Positions 9,370 through 17,695 of a stretch of DNA of 64,000 bases are shown piece by piece; positions within the stretch are counted from its first letter, which is position 1; each line of letters begins with the position of its first letter. The notes beneath the pieces are model-generated. The model was not told the DNA's origin, ran no database searches, and worked only from the letters and a program-made list of their open reading frames with translations. The DNA is from Halobacteriovoraceae bacterium. GTDB lineage: Bacteria; Bdellovibrionota; Bacteriovoracia; Bacteriovoracales; Bacteriovoracaceae. The translations under genes and the position numbers were made by a program. The DNA lies in NCBI GenBank assembly GCA_020635135.1, contig JACKAJ010000016.1:124001-188000 (forward strand), in the 5' to 3' direction.

Positions 9370-9975
9370 CTATTGTTTTTGTCTAATATCATCAGCGTGG
9401 GTGCGATAAGCCGGAATAAAAATAAATAGGCGCGAATCAAGTCCTGAATTGTTGTTCCATTCAATATTCCAATTGTCGTTGAGCCAGGTCCATGGGCGCC
9501 AAATGCGAATAGTTTGCTCTTTATTGTATTCTAATTGAAAATCAGTCACATCCAGTTTCTTTTTTAAAGTTTGAGATATTTCAATCCCCTCTTTATTTGA
9601 TAGTTTGTATTGGACTTTATTTTGTGACGATTGCTTTTCTTTGGTAATGGTTTCTTTCAAAATTCCTAGTTTGTTGTCCTCACAATCAAAGATTTCAAGT
9701 TCTCCTCCATCAAAATTCACATGCCCTCGAGCATAGGCAACTTCTATTCCATTATAGCTATAGTGGAAAACCACTTGACCATCTTCTCGATTTTCTTTTT
9801 CAATCATCCCCCACTCAATATTATCACCATCAATATCGATAGTAGTTGCCAGCGAGAGAATGCGCTCCCTGGCCGTAAAGTTTGAGGGAAGAGAAACGCG
9901 TGGGCACTTACTTTTGGCCCACGCCTGACCCAAACTATAAAAGAGTAGTACTGAGAGTAGAGCTGTCTTTTTCAT
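9370..9975 (-). CDS. secreted protein of unknown function
   Basis: The N-terminus MKKTALLSVLLFYSLGQAWA is a textbook Sec signal peptide ending at AWA. The mature ~180 residues include two early cysteines (SKCPRVS and EIFDCEDN) that could form a disulfide, and a tryptophan-rich C-terminal stretch (IRIWRPWTWLNDNWNIEW). I do not recognise a family. Its start lies 41 bp inside the 3' end of the upstream secreted-protein gene, so the two are probably co-transcribed and may act together in the periplasm or outside the cell. Confidence 0.7.
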   Translation of the reverse strand: MKKTALLSVLLFYSLGQAWAKSKCPRVSLPSNFTARERILSLATTIDIDGDNIEWGMIEKENREDGQVVFHYSYNGIEVAYARGHVNFDGGELEIFDCEDNKLGILKETITKEKQSSQNKVQYKLSNKEGIEISQTLKKKLDVTDFQLEYNKEQTIRIWRPWTWLNDNWNIEWNNNSGLDSRLFIFIPAYRTHADDIRQKQ

Positions 9976-10687
9976 GATCTTTTAACAACATATAGCTCAA
10001 AACTTGAGCAAGTTTTCCTTTGTGGTAACCTCTTACGAGGATTTTCCCTTTTTTCTTAATTCGCAACTTATCACCATCTTGAGTGTGAAGAAGGTAAGTA
10101 TCTTCAGCATTGAGGCGACACCAAGGATTCTCTTCTTCGCCTAATTCATAATCAGCTTGAAGCTTAGAGTGTTCTGCTAAATATTCGCCATCATTTTCTA
10201 CTAATCCCTCGATGTTAGAAGCAATATCGAGATCGAGAATGACTCTCGCTAGCTCGATATTACTCACATCTCTGCCAATTTTCCCCGAAACAAGCTCTTT
10301 CAAAGTTAAAAACTTTTTAGAAACACCCGCCAATGCCTTTAAAAATATTTTATTATCGATCTCTTGCTTTAACTCATCCATAGTTTCTGGCAATCGAACA
10401 TCATCATTTACTAGAGATTCTGAAAGCTCTAAGAGTTTCAAATTAGATTCTTGAGAAGCCTTCACAAGGCCAGTTCCCAGATAGCCCATCATACCTAAAA
10501 CAGGAGAGATGAACATAACGGCCGTCGAAACACCCGCTCTCTTTAAAGCATCCCCATGTTTCGTCATGGTTTGCTGAATAGCCGTTTTTTGCTTTAAATC
10601 CTCACGGATGACATTCAAGCAAGAAGCCTGGCTGTAAGTTACGAAAAAACAAAGACTTAAGCCCACCCCAAGAATTGATTTTTTCAT
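9935..10687 (-). CDS. secreted protein of unknown function
   Basis: The 250-residue product begins with a signal peptide (MKKSILGVGLSLCFFVTYSQA, cleavage near SQA-SC). A hydrophobic glycine/methionine-rich segment at residues ~52-75 (VMFISPVLGMMGYLGTGLV) could be a membrane-inserting helix; the rest is mostly helical and acidic. GGAGGA sits 5 nt before the ATG, a strong ribosome site. It is the first gene of a two-gene operon with the overlapping secreted protein downstream. No family recognised; the hydrophobic segment leaves a pore-forming or membrane-associated role open, which is speculation. Confidence 0.7.
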   Translation of the reverse strand: MKKSILGVGLSLCFFVTYSQASCLNVIREDLKQKTAIQQTMTKHGDALKRAGVSTAVMFISPVLGMMGYLGTGLVKASQESNLKLLELSESLVNDDVRLPETMDELKQEIDNKIFLKALAGVSKKFLTLKELVSGKIGRDVSNIELARVILDLDIASNIEGLVENDGEYLAEHSKLQADYELGEEENPWCRLNAEDTYLLHTQDGDKLRIKKKGKILVRGYHKGKLAQVLSYMLLKDHEKDSSTLSTTLL

Positions 10688-10699
10688 GATTCCTCCAAA

Positions 10700-10838
10700 A
10701 ATTGTCTAAACTGTAATACCAGTTTAAATCGCTGAGCTGCCAAATAATAGGTGCTCAGTAAAAACAACAAGATATGTCAAAATGCTAGACAATTATAAAG
10801 TCAGGAGAATTTGGCTTACAATGCCAATCGCATGCGAT
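10700..10838. promoter_or_regulatory. divergent regulatory region with three palindromes
   Basis: Between two divergent secreted-protein genes there are three perfect inverted repeats. TAAACTG (10707-10713) pairs with CAGTTTA (10720-10726) around TAATAC. AATTGTCTA (10700-10708) is repeated inverted at 10786-10794. A 12-bp palindrome, ATCGCATGCGAT, is at 10827-10838. On the plus strand a TATAAG at 10873-10878 sits 7 bp before the ATG at 10886. These are candidate operator sites; no regulator is identified. Confidence 0.4.
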
Positions 10839-10885
10839 ATAGGTTCTAGGACAAATTTTGGTGAAATCTCTTTATAAGGTTAAGA

Positions 10886-11266
10886 ATGTTCTCTCGCATC
10901 GCAATCATATTCATGGTTTTTGCACTCCATCTCGGCTGTAGTGTGGATCGCAATTCTGAGAGAGTTGCCGACTCATCCGAGGAAATCACCACTGAAATCC
11001 AAACCATGCGCACTGATTTTCAAGATGAACTCAAAAAACTGAGAGAAGATCTCTATAATCAACTCGAACTTTTTAACACCCACTTTTTAGTGCTAGTAGA
11101 ATCCATTGGAAAAATTGGAGGAAGCCTAGAAGACCTGGCCACTTTAGTTCCTCAAGCCAAAAAACTCCTCGATGAACTTGAGAAATTTGCCAATGGTGAA
11201 CCCGGACAAACATCTCCCCCAGCAGAAGGATTGGATGAAGATGATATTTTAGGGACTGATAGATGA
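10886..11266 (+). CDS. small lipoprotein with coiled coil
   Basis: The N-terminus is a lipoprotein signal with lipobox LHLGC (acylated Cys at residue 18) followed by SVDRN, so the mature protein is tethered by lipid; no Asp at +2 argues for outer-membrane sorting under E. coli rules. Residues ~28-95 form an amphipathic helix with heptads (EITTEIQTMRTDFQDELKKL). The tail is acidic and proline-rich. The stop overlaps the next gene (ATGA), showing translational coupling. Function unknown; the shape recalls small coiled-coil lipoproteins. Confidence 0.75.
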   Translation: MFSRIAIIFMVFALHLGCSVDRNSERVADSSEEITTEIQTMRTDFQDELKKLREDLYNQLELFNTHFLVLVESIGKIGGSLEDLATLVPQAKKLLDELEKFANGEPGQTSPPAEGLDEDDILGTDR

Positions 11267-12063
11267 AAAAACTTAACATTATTTTAATTAATATATTTAT
11301 TTTTCATCTTACTGGCTGGTCAGCAGATACCCTTGTCAAAGACGACAATGTTATCAAATGTGTTACCCGTGATTCAGACTCGCTCTACGAAAAACTTAAA
11401 CATCTAGAAGATATTCACTTTGTAGACAATGGTGATGACAACGGGTCTTCCGATGGACATATGAAATCCCAAATCCCGGTCACTAATATACCTTACGCAC
11501 TTAAAGTTTTATTTTTCAACAAACCTATCACGCTCATAGATATGGTAAAATCGAGTACCTATAGTATTGAAGAGTTACTCAGTTCAGAAAAACTCAAAAA
11601 ACTTAATCCCAATGAAGACTTTCACAAAACACCTGGAAGCGAAGATGATGTGGCCCTCTGGGTTTCACTCAGACCCCTTCCCTACTGGGCCCCTAATATT
11701 TCAGGTGAACTCTATCCAAAATTCATGCTCCGTTGTGTGCAAAGTGATCGCTCCATAAATTGTCACCAGTTAGCTCACCACAAAGGTTTCTCTGTCAAAA
11801 ATTTTAAGTTAAACTTGCATGTTCCTAAGCGCGCGGACAACAAACATTGTCTGCCAGGTGAAACAGAAGTCGTGCTCTCTTACTCTGTCGTCATTTTAGA
11901 GAAGGCATACGATCAAATTAAAAAAGCAGCGGCTCGAGATATATCAAGCTATTTTCCCAACGCTGTCGAATCTATTGTCGAAATACTCTTCACACCTGAG
12001 GATTTTTTTAAAACCTATTGGCAGGATTTTTTCGATCGCTGGGTGACAAAAGAGCACCACTAA
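11263..12063 (+). CDS. secreted protein of unknown function
   Basis: The 266-residue product starts with a signal peptide (MKKLNIILINIFIFHLTGWS, cleavage near WSA). The mature part contains several spaced cysteines (IKCVTRD, LRCVQSDRSINCHQ, NKHCLPGE), which suggests disulfides in the periplasm or outside. It is coupled to the upstream lipoprotein by a 4-bp overlap, so the pair may form one envelope complex. I recognise no domain. Confidence 0.7.
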   Translation: MKKLNIILINIFIFHLTGWSADTLVKDDNVIKCVTRDSDSLYEKLKHLEDIHFVDNGDDNGSSDGHMKSQIPVTNIPYALKVLFFNKPITLIDMVKSSTYSIEELLSSEKLKKLNPNEDFHKTPGSEDDVALWVSLRPLPYWAPNISGELYPKFMLRCVQSDRSINCHQLAHHKGFSVKNFKLNLHVPKRADNKHCLPGETEVVLSYSVVILEKAYDQIKKAAARDISSYFPNAVESIVEILFTPEDFFKTYWQDFFDRWVTKEHH

Positions 12064-12194
12064 CGCTCAAATTAAAGAAATTTTATTTGCTTTTTTATTT
12101 TCCGACCAAAAAAGTCTTACAAGCTGGACGAAGCACAGTCTGAAGCTAATAATGGTCTTCGCCTTTACCAAATAAATCCAAAAAGGGAGTTATC

Positions 12195-14012
12195 ATGAAA
12201 AAATACTTAATTTTAGTATGGGCCATAGCTATGAGCTCACTGACGTATGCTCGCACAAGTGACGCCCCAGTCGAAGAAGTTCTCGAAAATTCTAAGCGTT
12301 TAAAGTCACTAGAAAAAAGTGAGGTTCGCGATGTTAAAGGAACAATCATTAATGCTGGTGACGAAAGTGAAAAAGAACCTGCCGATTGGTTTACACTCTC
12401 GCCGGGCAAGGCCGAAGGTGTGAGTGCTGATCGCGTTTATCAAATTTATGGAGACTATCCAAGAAAAGAAATCATCGTTGCTGTCATCGACTCTGGAGTT
12501 GATGTGAACCACGAAGACCTGCAAGGAAAAATTTGGATTAATGAAGATGAAATCCCCAATAACGGTATTGACGATGACTTTAATGGTTACGTGGATGATG
12601 TTTTTGGTTGGAACTTTATTGGTGGCAAAAAAGGAATGGGCTCTGTCGTTAAAAACCATTCTCTTGCAAATAAAATGCAATTTGTGAAAGGTAAAGCTAA
12701 ATACCAAATTGAATCCGATACTTTAGAAGTCACGCGAATTGCAAAAAAACTTCTTGATAAAAAATGGGAACTCTCTCGTCAAGGCAAGTCTCTCAACCGC
12801 GGAGAAACTTTTCTTCTCAATAAAACTCTCGGAGAAGTGAGCGTGGCCAGAAAAGATGCCAAAGAAAGCTTGGCACTTTATATTCCCCTTCTCAAAGCTT
12901 ATAAGAAAAGCTTACGAGTCTTAGAAAAAAATGGCATTAAAATTGACTTCGATAAAAGCTTTGAAGAACTCACTGAAGAAGTCAAAAAGTTTAAGCCACA
13001 AAACTTTAAAGAGTATGGTGCCAAGGCCGTTGTTTTGGACCAACTGGCCCAAAAAAGAACAATTGCTAAAATTGAAGGTGCCGTTGAAGCCAATGAAACA
13101 ACTTTGAAATACTACTACAATCTTAAGTACAATCCTCGAGGAATTGTGGGCGACGATTATGAAGCCAATCAAGTTGAACGCGATTACGGAAATAACGATA
13201 TTATTGGTCCCGATTCTCACCACGGAACACACGTCGCTGGGATCATCGCGGCCAATCGAGACAACAAAATAGGAATCAAAGGGATTGCTGATAAAGTGAA
13301 AATCATGGCCGTTCGCTGTGTTCCCGATGGAGATGAAAGAGATAAAGACGTTGCCAATGCTATCCGCTACGCCGTTGATAATGGTGCCAAAATTATTAAC
13401 ATGAGCTTTGGAAAAAGTTACTCTCCCTATAAACGTGTCGTCGATCTTGCTGTTCAGTACGCAGAAAGCAAGGGAGTCTTGATGATTCACGCTGCGGGAA
13501 ATAGTAATCAAAATAACGATGTTGAAGACAACTTCCCCAATCGCTACTATTTAGATTATTTTCATGAAGTTCCCATGCCTAAAAGTTTCAATAACTGGTT
13601 AGAAATTGGAGCATCATCATATAAAGCCGATGAACACTTCAACGCTTCTTTTTCAAACTATGGAAAGAATTCAGTGCAAGTTTTTGCCCCTGGATACAAA
13701 CTCAAATCCACAACTCCTGACAATACTTACGCGACTTACAGTGGAACATCCATGGCCTCTCCAAGTGCCGCAGGAGCAGCCGCACTGGTTTGGTCACTAA
13801 TGCCAGATATTTCACTTCAAGAACTTAAAACAGCTCTCTTAGCGAGTGCTAAGTTCTATCCACTGCTTGATGTGTTAGTTCCTGGTTACGCTTACCAAAA
13901 GCACCCCGAAGGTTATGAACCTCAACCAGAAGATTACATCCTCTTTAGTGAGCTCTCGAGTACTGGTGGAGTGATAGACGCCTTCTATACTCTTCAATTT
14001 CTCAATCTTTAA
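12195..14012 (+). CDS. secreted subtilisin-like serine protease with large insert (family S8)
   Basis: A signal peptide (residues 1-19, ending TYA) and a ~70-residue pro-region precede the S8 domain. The triad is intact: Asp99 in VAVIDSGVD, His343 in DSHHGTHVAG, and Ser519 in YSGTSMASP. The Asp-to-His distance of about 244 residues is far larger than in subtilisin; residues ~150-320 are a charged, mostly helical insertion introduced after GYVDDVFGWNF. A similar insertion pattern is known in some Bacteroidetes and deltaproteobacterial S8 enzymes. The ribosome site GGGAG precedes the ATG. Likely a secreted or periplasmic endopeptidase; in a predator it could serve prey digestion, which is inference. 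Confidence 0.92.
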   Translation: MKKYLILVWAIAMSSLTYARTSDAPVEEVLENSKRLKSLEKSEVRDVKGTIINAGDESEKEPADWFTLSPGKAEGVSADRVYQIYGDYPRKEIIVAVIDSGVDVNHEDLQGKIWINEDEIPNNGIDDDFNGYVDDVFGWNFIGGKKGMGSVVKNHSLANKMQFVKGKAKYQIESDTLEVTRIAKKLLDKKWELSRQGKSLNRGETFLLNKTLGEVSVARKDAKESLALYIPLLKAYKKSLRVLEKNGIKIDFDKSFEELTEEVKKFKPQNFKEYGAKAVVLDQLAQKRTIAKIEGAVEANETTLKYYYNLKYNPRGIVGDDYEANQVERDYGNNDIIGPDSHHGTHVAGIIAANRDNKIGIKGIADKVKIMAVRCVPDGDERDKDVANAIRYAVDNGAKIINMSFGKSYSPYKRVVDLAVQYAESKGVLMIHAAGNSNQNNDVEDNFPNRYYLDYFHEVPMPKSFNNWLEIGASSYKADEHFNASFSNYGKNSVQVFAPGYKLKSTTPDNTYATYSGTSMASPSAAGAAALVWSLMPDISLQELKTALLASAKFYPLLDVLVPGYAYQKHPEGYEPQPEDYILFSELSSTGGVIDAFYTLQFLNL

Positions 14013-14021
14013 ATAAAAAAA

Positions 14022-14048
14022 GCGGGATCTTCTGATGGAGGGTTCCGC
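14022..14048 (+). terminator. possible hairpin terminator after the subtilase gene
   Basis: GCGGGATC (14022-14029) can pair with GGTTCCGC (14041-14048) with two G-U pairs and an 11-base loop, preceded by an A-rich run. No clean T-run follows, so a rho-independent terminator is only weakly supported. Confidence 0.35.
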
Positions 14049-14062
14049 ATTCCTCTGCTTTC

Positions 14063-14092
14063 TTGGCCATTCGCTTTTTCTTTTTTTAAAAT
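14063..14092 (+). promoter_or_regulatory. promoter of the DUF1343 gene, probably leaderless
   Basis: TTGGCC (14063-14068), an 18-bp spacer and TAAAAT (14087-14092) lie just 6 bp before the ATG at 14099. No Shine-Dalgarno is present, so the transcript should begin at or within a few bases of the start codon. Confidence 0.5.
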
Positions 14093-14098
14093 AGAGTC

Positions 14099-15307
14099 AT
14101 GTTGAAAATATTTCTTTTTACTGGAGTTTTTCTCTCTTTTTCTCTTTGGGCCCAAGTCAATGTCGAACAAGGAGTCGATCGCTGGAATGAATGGGTCCCC
14201 ACTTTAAAGAATCAGTCTGTAGCCGTGCTTGCTCATCACGCTAGCCAAACGCAGATGGGAGAACACCTCATCGACATTCTGATGCGAGAAGGTGTGGATT
14301 TGAAAAAGATTTTTGTTCCAGAACATGGACTGCGCGATCTGGAAGACGATTGGATCACTGATGGCATCGACCCTATTTCTAAAGTCCCTATTACTTCTTT
14401 GTATAAACCAAATAAAAAATTTCCTGCTCCAGAAGATCTCAAAGGAATTGATACACTCATCATTGATCTCAAAGACGTTGGTGTTCGCTACTATACTTAC
14501 AATACAACTATCTATCTCACAATAAAATCGGCCATTGAGAACTCACTGCGTGTGATTCTACTAGATCGAATTAATCCTCTAGGAGGAAATGCTTCAGGCC
14601 TCCTCTTAGATGCGACCTTAGCAAATAAATTTTATGCGTACTTTGAAATTCCCGCAGTTCACTCCCTCACATCTGCAGAACTGATGAACTATCTGTTTGC
14701 TCATCACCCGCAAAGAGGAAATCTTGAATTTATTCAAAACCAAAATTGGGATCACTCTCTTACTTGGAGTGATACAACACTACCATGGATTTCTCCATCA
14801 CCGGCTCTACCCAGTGCTGGGCAAACCTACCTTTACAGTCTATTAGGTCCGTTAGAATCTCTTAATCTCTCAGTAGGTAGAGGGATTAACAATGATCACG
14901 CATTTGAATATTTTGGGGCTCCCTGGATAAATAATCTCGATCAAATCACATTGCTTAATAATCTCAAGGCCCTCAATCTCAAGGCTGTGCAGTTTGATAA
15001 GATTTGCTGGGATGTCACACGCGGAATATATAATGGACAACAGGCTTGTGGTTTTCGAGCTCAACTTCATGATTTTAAAAAGTTACGGGATCAAAGTGCC
15101 TATGCTACTTACCAAATTATAAAAACTCTCTTTCAAACTTTCCCCACTCGACTTCAAAATGATGGCCGACTTGCTCGGTTTCTTGGAAACCAAAAAATTG
15201 TTTCTCATGTCATTGGCCAAGATTCTTGGAGTACGGTGGAAAGTCTTTATCAAAGGGATTATCAGCATTTTCAGTCACTGATAAATAATTATCTTTTATA
15301 CCCCTGA
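14099..15307 (+). CDS. secreted DUF1343 / NamZ-like exo-muramidase
   Basis: After a signal peptide (MLKIFLFTGVFLSFSLWAQ) the 402-residue protein follows DUF1343 throughout: VAVLAHHASQT, FVPEHGLRD (the family's EHGxRG region, with Asp for Gly), DTLIIDLKDVGVRYYTYNTT and a later LGPLESLNLSVGRG. DUF1343 members studied as NamZ release N-acetylmuramic acid from peptidoglycan fragments in the exo mode. A role in degrading or recycling wall material, own or prey, fits a secreted location. It stands between the subtilase and a histidine kinase gene, with its own promoter. Confidence in the family is high, in the substrate moderate. Confidence 0.85.
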   Translation: MLKIFLFTGVFLSFSLWAQVNVEQGVDRWNEWVPTLKNQSVAVLAHHASQTQMGEHLIDILMREGVDLKKIFVPEHGLRDLEDDWITDGIDPISKVPITSLYKPNKKFPAPEDLKGIDTLIIDLKDVGVRYYTYNTTIYLTIKSAIENSLRVILLDRINPLGGNASGLLLDATLANKFYAYFEIPAVHSLTSAELMNYLFAHHPQRGNLEFIQNQNWDHSLTWSDTTLPWISPSPALPSAGQTYLYSLLGPLESLNLSVGRGINNDHAFEYFGAPWINNLDQITLLNNLKALNLKAVQFDKICWDVTRGIYNGQQACGFRAQLHDFKKLRDQSAYATYQIIKTLFQTFPTRLQNDGRLARFLGNQKIVSHVIGQDSWSTVESLYQRDYQHFQSLINNYLLYP

Positions 15308-15344
15308 GAAAAATATTCTCATAGGAATAGCTCAATTCTTTACC

Positions 15345-15350
15345 TATAAT
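15345..15350 (+). promoter_or_regulatory. -10 element of leaderless promoter for the histidine kinase
   Basis: A perfect TATAAT ends 7 bp before the ATG at 15358, without any ribosome-binding sequence between them. The -35 is not recognisable at 16-18 bp. Confidence 0.45.
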
Positions 15351-15357
15351 AGTTTTT

Positions 15358-16647
15358 ATGCCTCTAGTAACATATCTAACTACACACAGTCTTTGCTTCC
15401 TCAGTTTTTCGGCCCTGTCTGTCGGCTTGTTTTATTTATTTCGCAAAAATTGCAATCTCAAAAAGTTGGCGCTTCTCAACGAAGCAGAAGAGCAAAACAA
15501 AATTCTGAAAACTTATCAGGAAACGTTTCACAATGCTTCCATTGCTTTGATGTTTGTCCGAAAAGATGGAAAAGTTTTAAAGGTCAACAAAACAGCTTGC
15601 GAAATTTTTCAGATTCCTGAAAAAAACTTTCTTAAAAAAAATCTAGCAGATCTCTCTCACCCTGAAGATAAACATAAAGATGAAATACTTTTTCAAAAAC
15701 TTTATCAGGCTGACATTCCCTCTTTTGAAATCGAAAAGCGCTATCTGCGAAAAGACAAAGAAGTCATCTGGGTTAAGCAATCAGCTTATTTTGTCGACCG
15801 CGATCAAAATGATACTTGTGTTCTTCAAATGAAAGACATCACTGAAGATAAAAAATTTATGCAAGAACTGGAAGTTCAAAAGGCTAACGTTCTTTACACA
15901 GGACAAATGGCATCCCTTGGAGAAATGGCTTCTAATATTGCCCACGAGATCAACAATCCTCTCACAATCATCAATGGGTCTGCTGCTTTGATGGGAAAAA
16001 TTCTCGAAAATCATCCAGAAGATATCAAAAATCCCGTCCTTTTTAAAAAAATCGATGATATCAAAAGTACAACCACAAGAATCACAAAAATTATTAACAG
16101 CCTAAAAAATCTTTCTCGCGGTCGCCAAGGCGAAGAGCTTGAGACATGCACCATCAATGAAGTCATTGAAGATGTATTATCACTTTGCAAAGAAAAAATG
16201 CGCTTAAATAATATAACCTTTACTTTTCAACCTAATGGATTTGAAAATCAAGAAATCGACTGTTATCGCATTCAATTGTCGCAAGTTTTTATGAATCTTA
16301 TTCTCAATTCCATCGACGCCGTAGTGGGAACTAAGGATATGTCACGGCATTGGATAAAACTTGAGATCAATAAAATCGGCAATCAAATGGAATTTCTACT
16401 CTCTGATGGAGGTCCAGGAATTCCAAAAGAGTATATAACAAATGTTTTCACTCCCTTCTTTACGACCAAGCCTCTGGGAAAAGGCACAGGATTGGGTTTA
16501 AGTCTCTCTAAAACCATTATTGAAGAGCATCGAGGGAACTTACGAATTCTCGAAGATTCCCCTAACACAACTTTCAAAATCACGATCCCCTATCAAGCAA
16601 GCAGTGCTGCCCAGACAGCTAACACCAATAACAAACGCGCAATCTAA
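15358..16647 (+). CDS. membrane-anchored PAS sensor histidine kinase
   Basis: The 429-residue protein has one N-terminal membrane helix (residues ~8-28), a short linker, a PAS domain (~55-165, with FHNASIALMFVRKDGKVLKVN and VCVLQMKDITEDKK at its end), a HisKA domain with phospho-accepting His196 in NIAHEINNPL, and an HATPase domain with N box NLILNSIDAV, G1 DGGPGIP and G2 GKGTGLGLSLSKTI. It probably senses an intracellular cue because there is no sizeable periplasmic loop. A separate response regulator is encoded on the other strand beyond the repeat array and is a possible partner. The C-terminus ends in a short polar tail. Confidence 0.92.
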   Translation: MPLVTYLTTHSLCFLSFSALSVGLFYLFRKNCNLKKLALLNEAEEQNKILKTYQETFHNASIALMFVRKDGKVLKVNKTACEIFQIPEKNFLKKNLADLSHPEDKHKDEILFQKLYQADIPSFEIEKRYLRKDKEVIWVKQSAYFVDRDQNDTCVLQMKDITEDKKFMQELEVQKANVLYTGQMASLGEMASNIAHEINNPLTIINGSAALMGKILENHPEDIKNPVLFKKIDDIKSTTTRITKIINSLKNLSRGRQGEELETCTINEVIEDVLSLCKEKMRLNNITFTFQPNGFENQEIDCYRIQLSQVFMNLILNSIDAVVGTKDMSRHWIKLEINKIGNQMEFLLSDGGPGIPKEYITNVFTPFFTTKPLGKGTGLGLSLSKTIIEEHRGNLRILEDSPNTTFKITIPYQASSAAQTANTNNKRAI

Positions 16648-16668
16648 TCAATAAAGATGGCATTGATC

Positions 16669-17139
16669 TTTTCGATCATAACAAAAATATCGGTGAACTT
16701 TATGATCAAATTTCTAATTATTTTTAAATACTAGAATAAGAAATCGTTCATAAATGCTTCAGATTCAAGGAATGGAGGAAACAACGACTGATCTTCCAAG
16801 TCGCAGGGAGGTGTTTTCGATCATGACGAAGTAGTCGGCGAATTTTATGATCAAATTTCTAATTATTTTTAATATACTAGAATAAGAAATCGTTCATAAA
16901 TGCTTCAGATTCAAGGAATGGAGAAAACAACGACTGAGGCTTGGTTCCTCCAAGTCGCAGGGAGGTGTTTTCGATCATGACGAAGTAGTCGGCGAATTTT
17001 ATGATCAAATTTCTAATTATTTTTAATATACTAGAATAAGAAATCGTTCATAAATGCTTCAGATTCAAGGAATGGAGAAAACAACGACTGAGGCTTGGTT
17101 CCTCCAAGTCGCAGGGAGGTGTTTTCGATCATGACGAAG
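16669..17139. repeat. tandem repeat array, 145/154/154-bp units
   Basis: This fills most of the 530-bp gene-free gap 16648-17177. Units start at 16669 (145 bp), 16814 (154 bp) and 16968 (154 bp), with an 18-bp partial unit at 17122. Units 2 and 3 are identical over 154 bp as far as I can compare by eye; unit 1 differs in its first ~35 bp and by missing 9 bp. Each full unit holds a -10-like TATACT, an ATG-started 26-codon frame, and a hairpin: CGACTGAGG pairing with CCTC plus AGTCG around CTTGGTT. A 46-codon open frame without start codon ends in each unit with DQISNYF and a TAA. Confidence 0.9.
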
Positions 17140-17177
17140 AAGATGAAGTATTTATGGACGATTTAAAGACGATTTAT

Positions 17178-17639
17178 CTAATTTTTGCCAAGTTTTTCGA
17201 GTAAACGATTAAATTCTAGGGCGCTGTTTTCTTTTTGATCATCGGGAAGATTATAAATCTTCTCCCCCATCACCATTCCGCTCAAAAAAATTTCTTCAAG
17301 ATCTTCCAGCCCTGGTTTATTGATAAAATCAAAAGCCCCATACTTTACAACTTCAAGCATAAGGTCTTCATTTCCATGGCCAGTATAGAAGATAAAGGGC
17401 ATTTCATTACCAAGTTTCCGAACATGCTTTATCATTTCAATTCCATCCATGATAGGCATGCGAATATCGCAAACAGTGCAAACAATGTCTGAGTGTTTTT
17501 TTATAAGCTCGAGACCTTCTTCACCATTTTTGGCTTTATAAATTTTATTAACTTTATCCTCGAGAAGATTAGCGACTATATCGAGGATAAGTTCTTCATC
17601 ATCAACTAATAATAAGGCACCTTCGTTTTCTTTCATCAT
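17178..17639 (-). CDS. single-domain response regulator
   Basis: The protein is a receiver domain with a short C-terminal helical extension. Acidic DDE is near residue 12, the phospho-acceptor aspartate is in CDIRMPIMDG, the switch threonine in YTGHG and the lysine in INKPG. No DNA-binding or enzymatic output follows. A perfect TATAAT (reverse strand, 17646-17651) touches an upstream ATG at 17645, so I place the start at the next in-frame ATG, 17639, which gives a leaderless message; 17645 is the alternative. It lies between the tandem repeats and a REC/HD-GYP gene and may receive phosphate from the PAS kinase at 15358-16647. Confidence 0.88.
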   Translation of the reverse strand: MMKENEGALLLVDDEELILDIVANLLEDKVNKIYKAKNGEEGLELIKKHSDIVCTVCDIRMPIMDGIEMIKHVRKLGNEMPFIFYTGHGNEDLMLEVVKYGAFDFINKPGLEDLEEIFLSGMVMGEKIYNLPDDQKENSALEFNRLLEKLGKN

Positions 17640-17695
17640 ATTCATATTATAACATTATTTTTTAAAATTTTTGGAATAAATCCAACGAGATATTT

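Noticed and set aside
12921..13511. Long minus-strand open frame of ~196 codons inside the subtilase gene
   Set aside because: It is antisense to a well-supported gene with clear catalytic motifs and has no domain or ribosome site.
16814..17121. Repeat units as true peptide genes
   Set aside because: The 26-codon frames differ between unit 1 and units 2-3 and have no clear ribosome site; coding potential is not shown.
16669..17139. CRISPR array
   Set aside because: Units are ~150 bp and directly joined, with no unique spacers and no cas genes.
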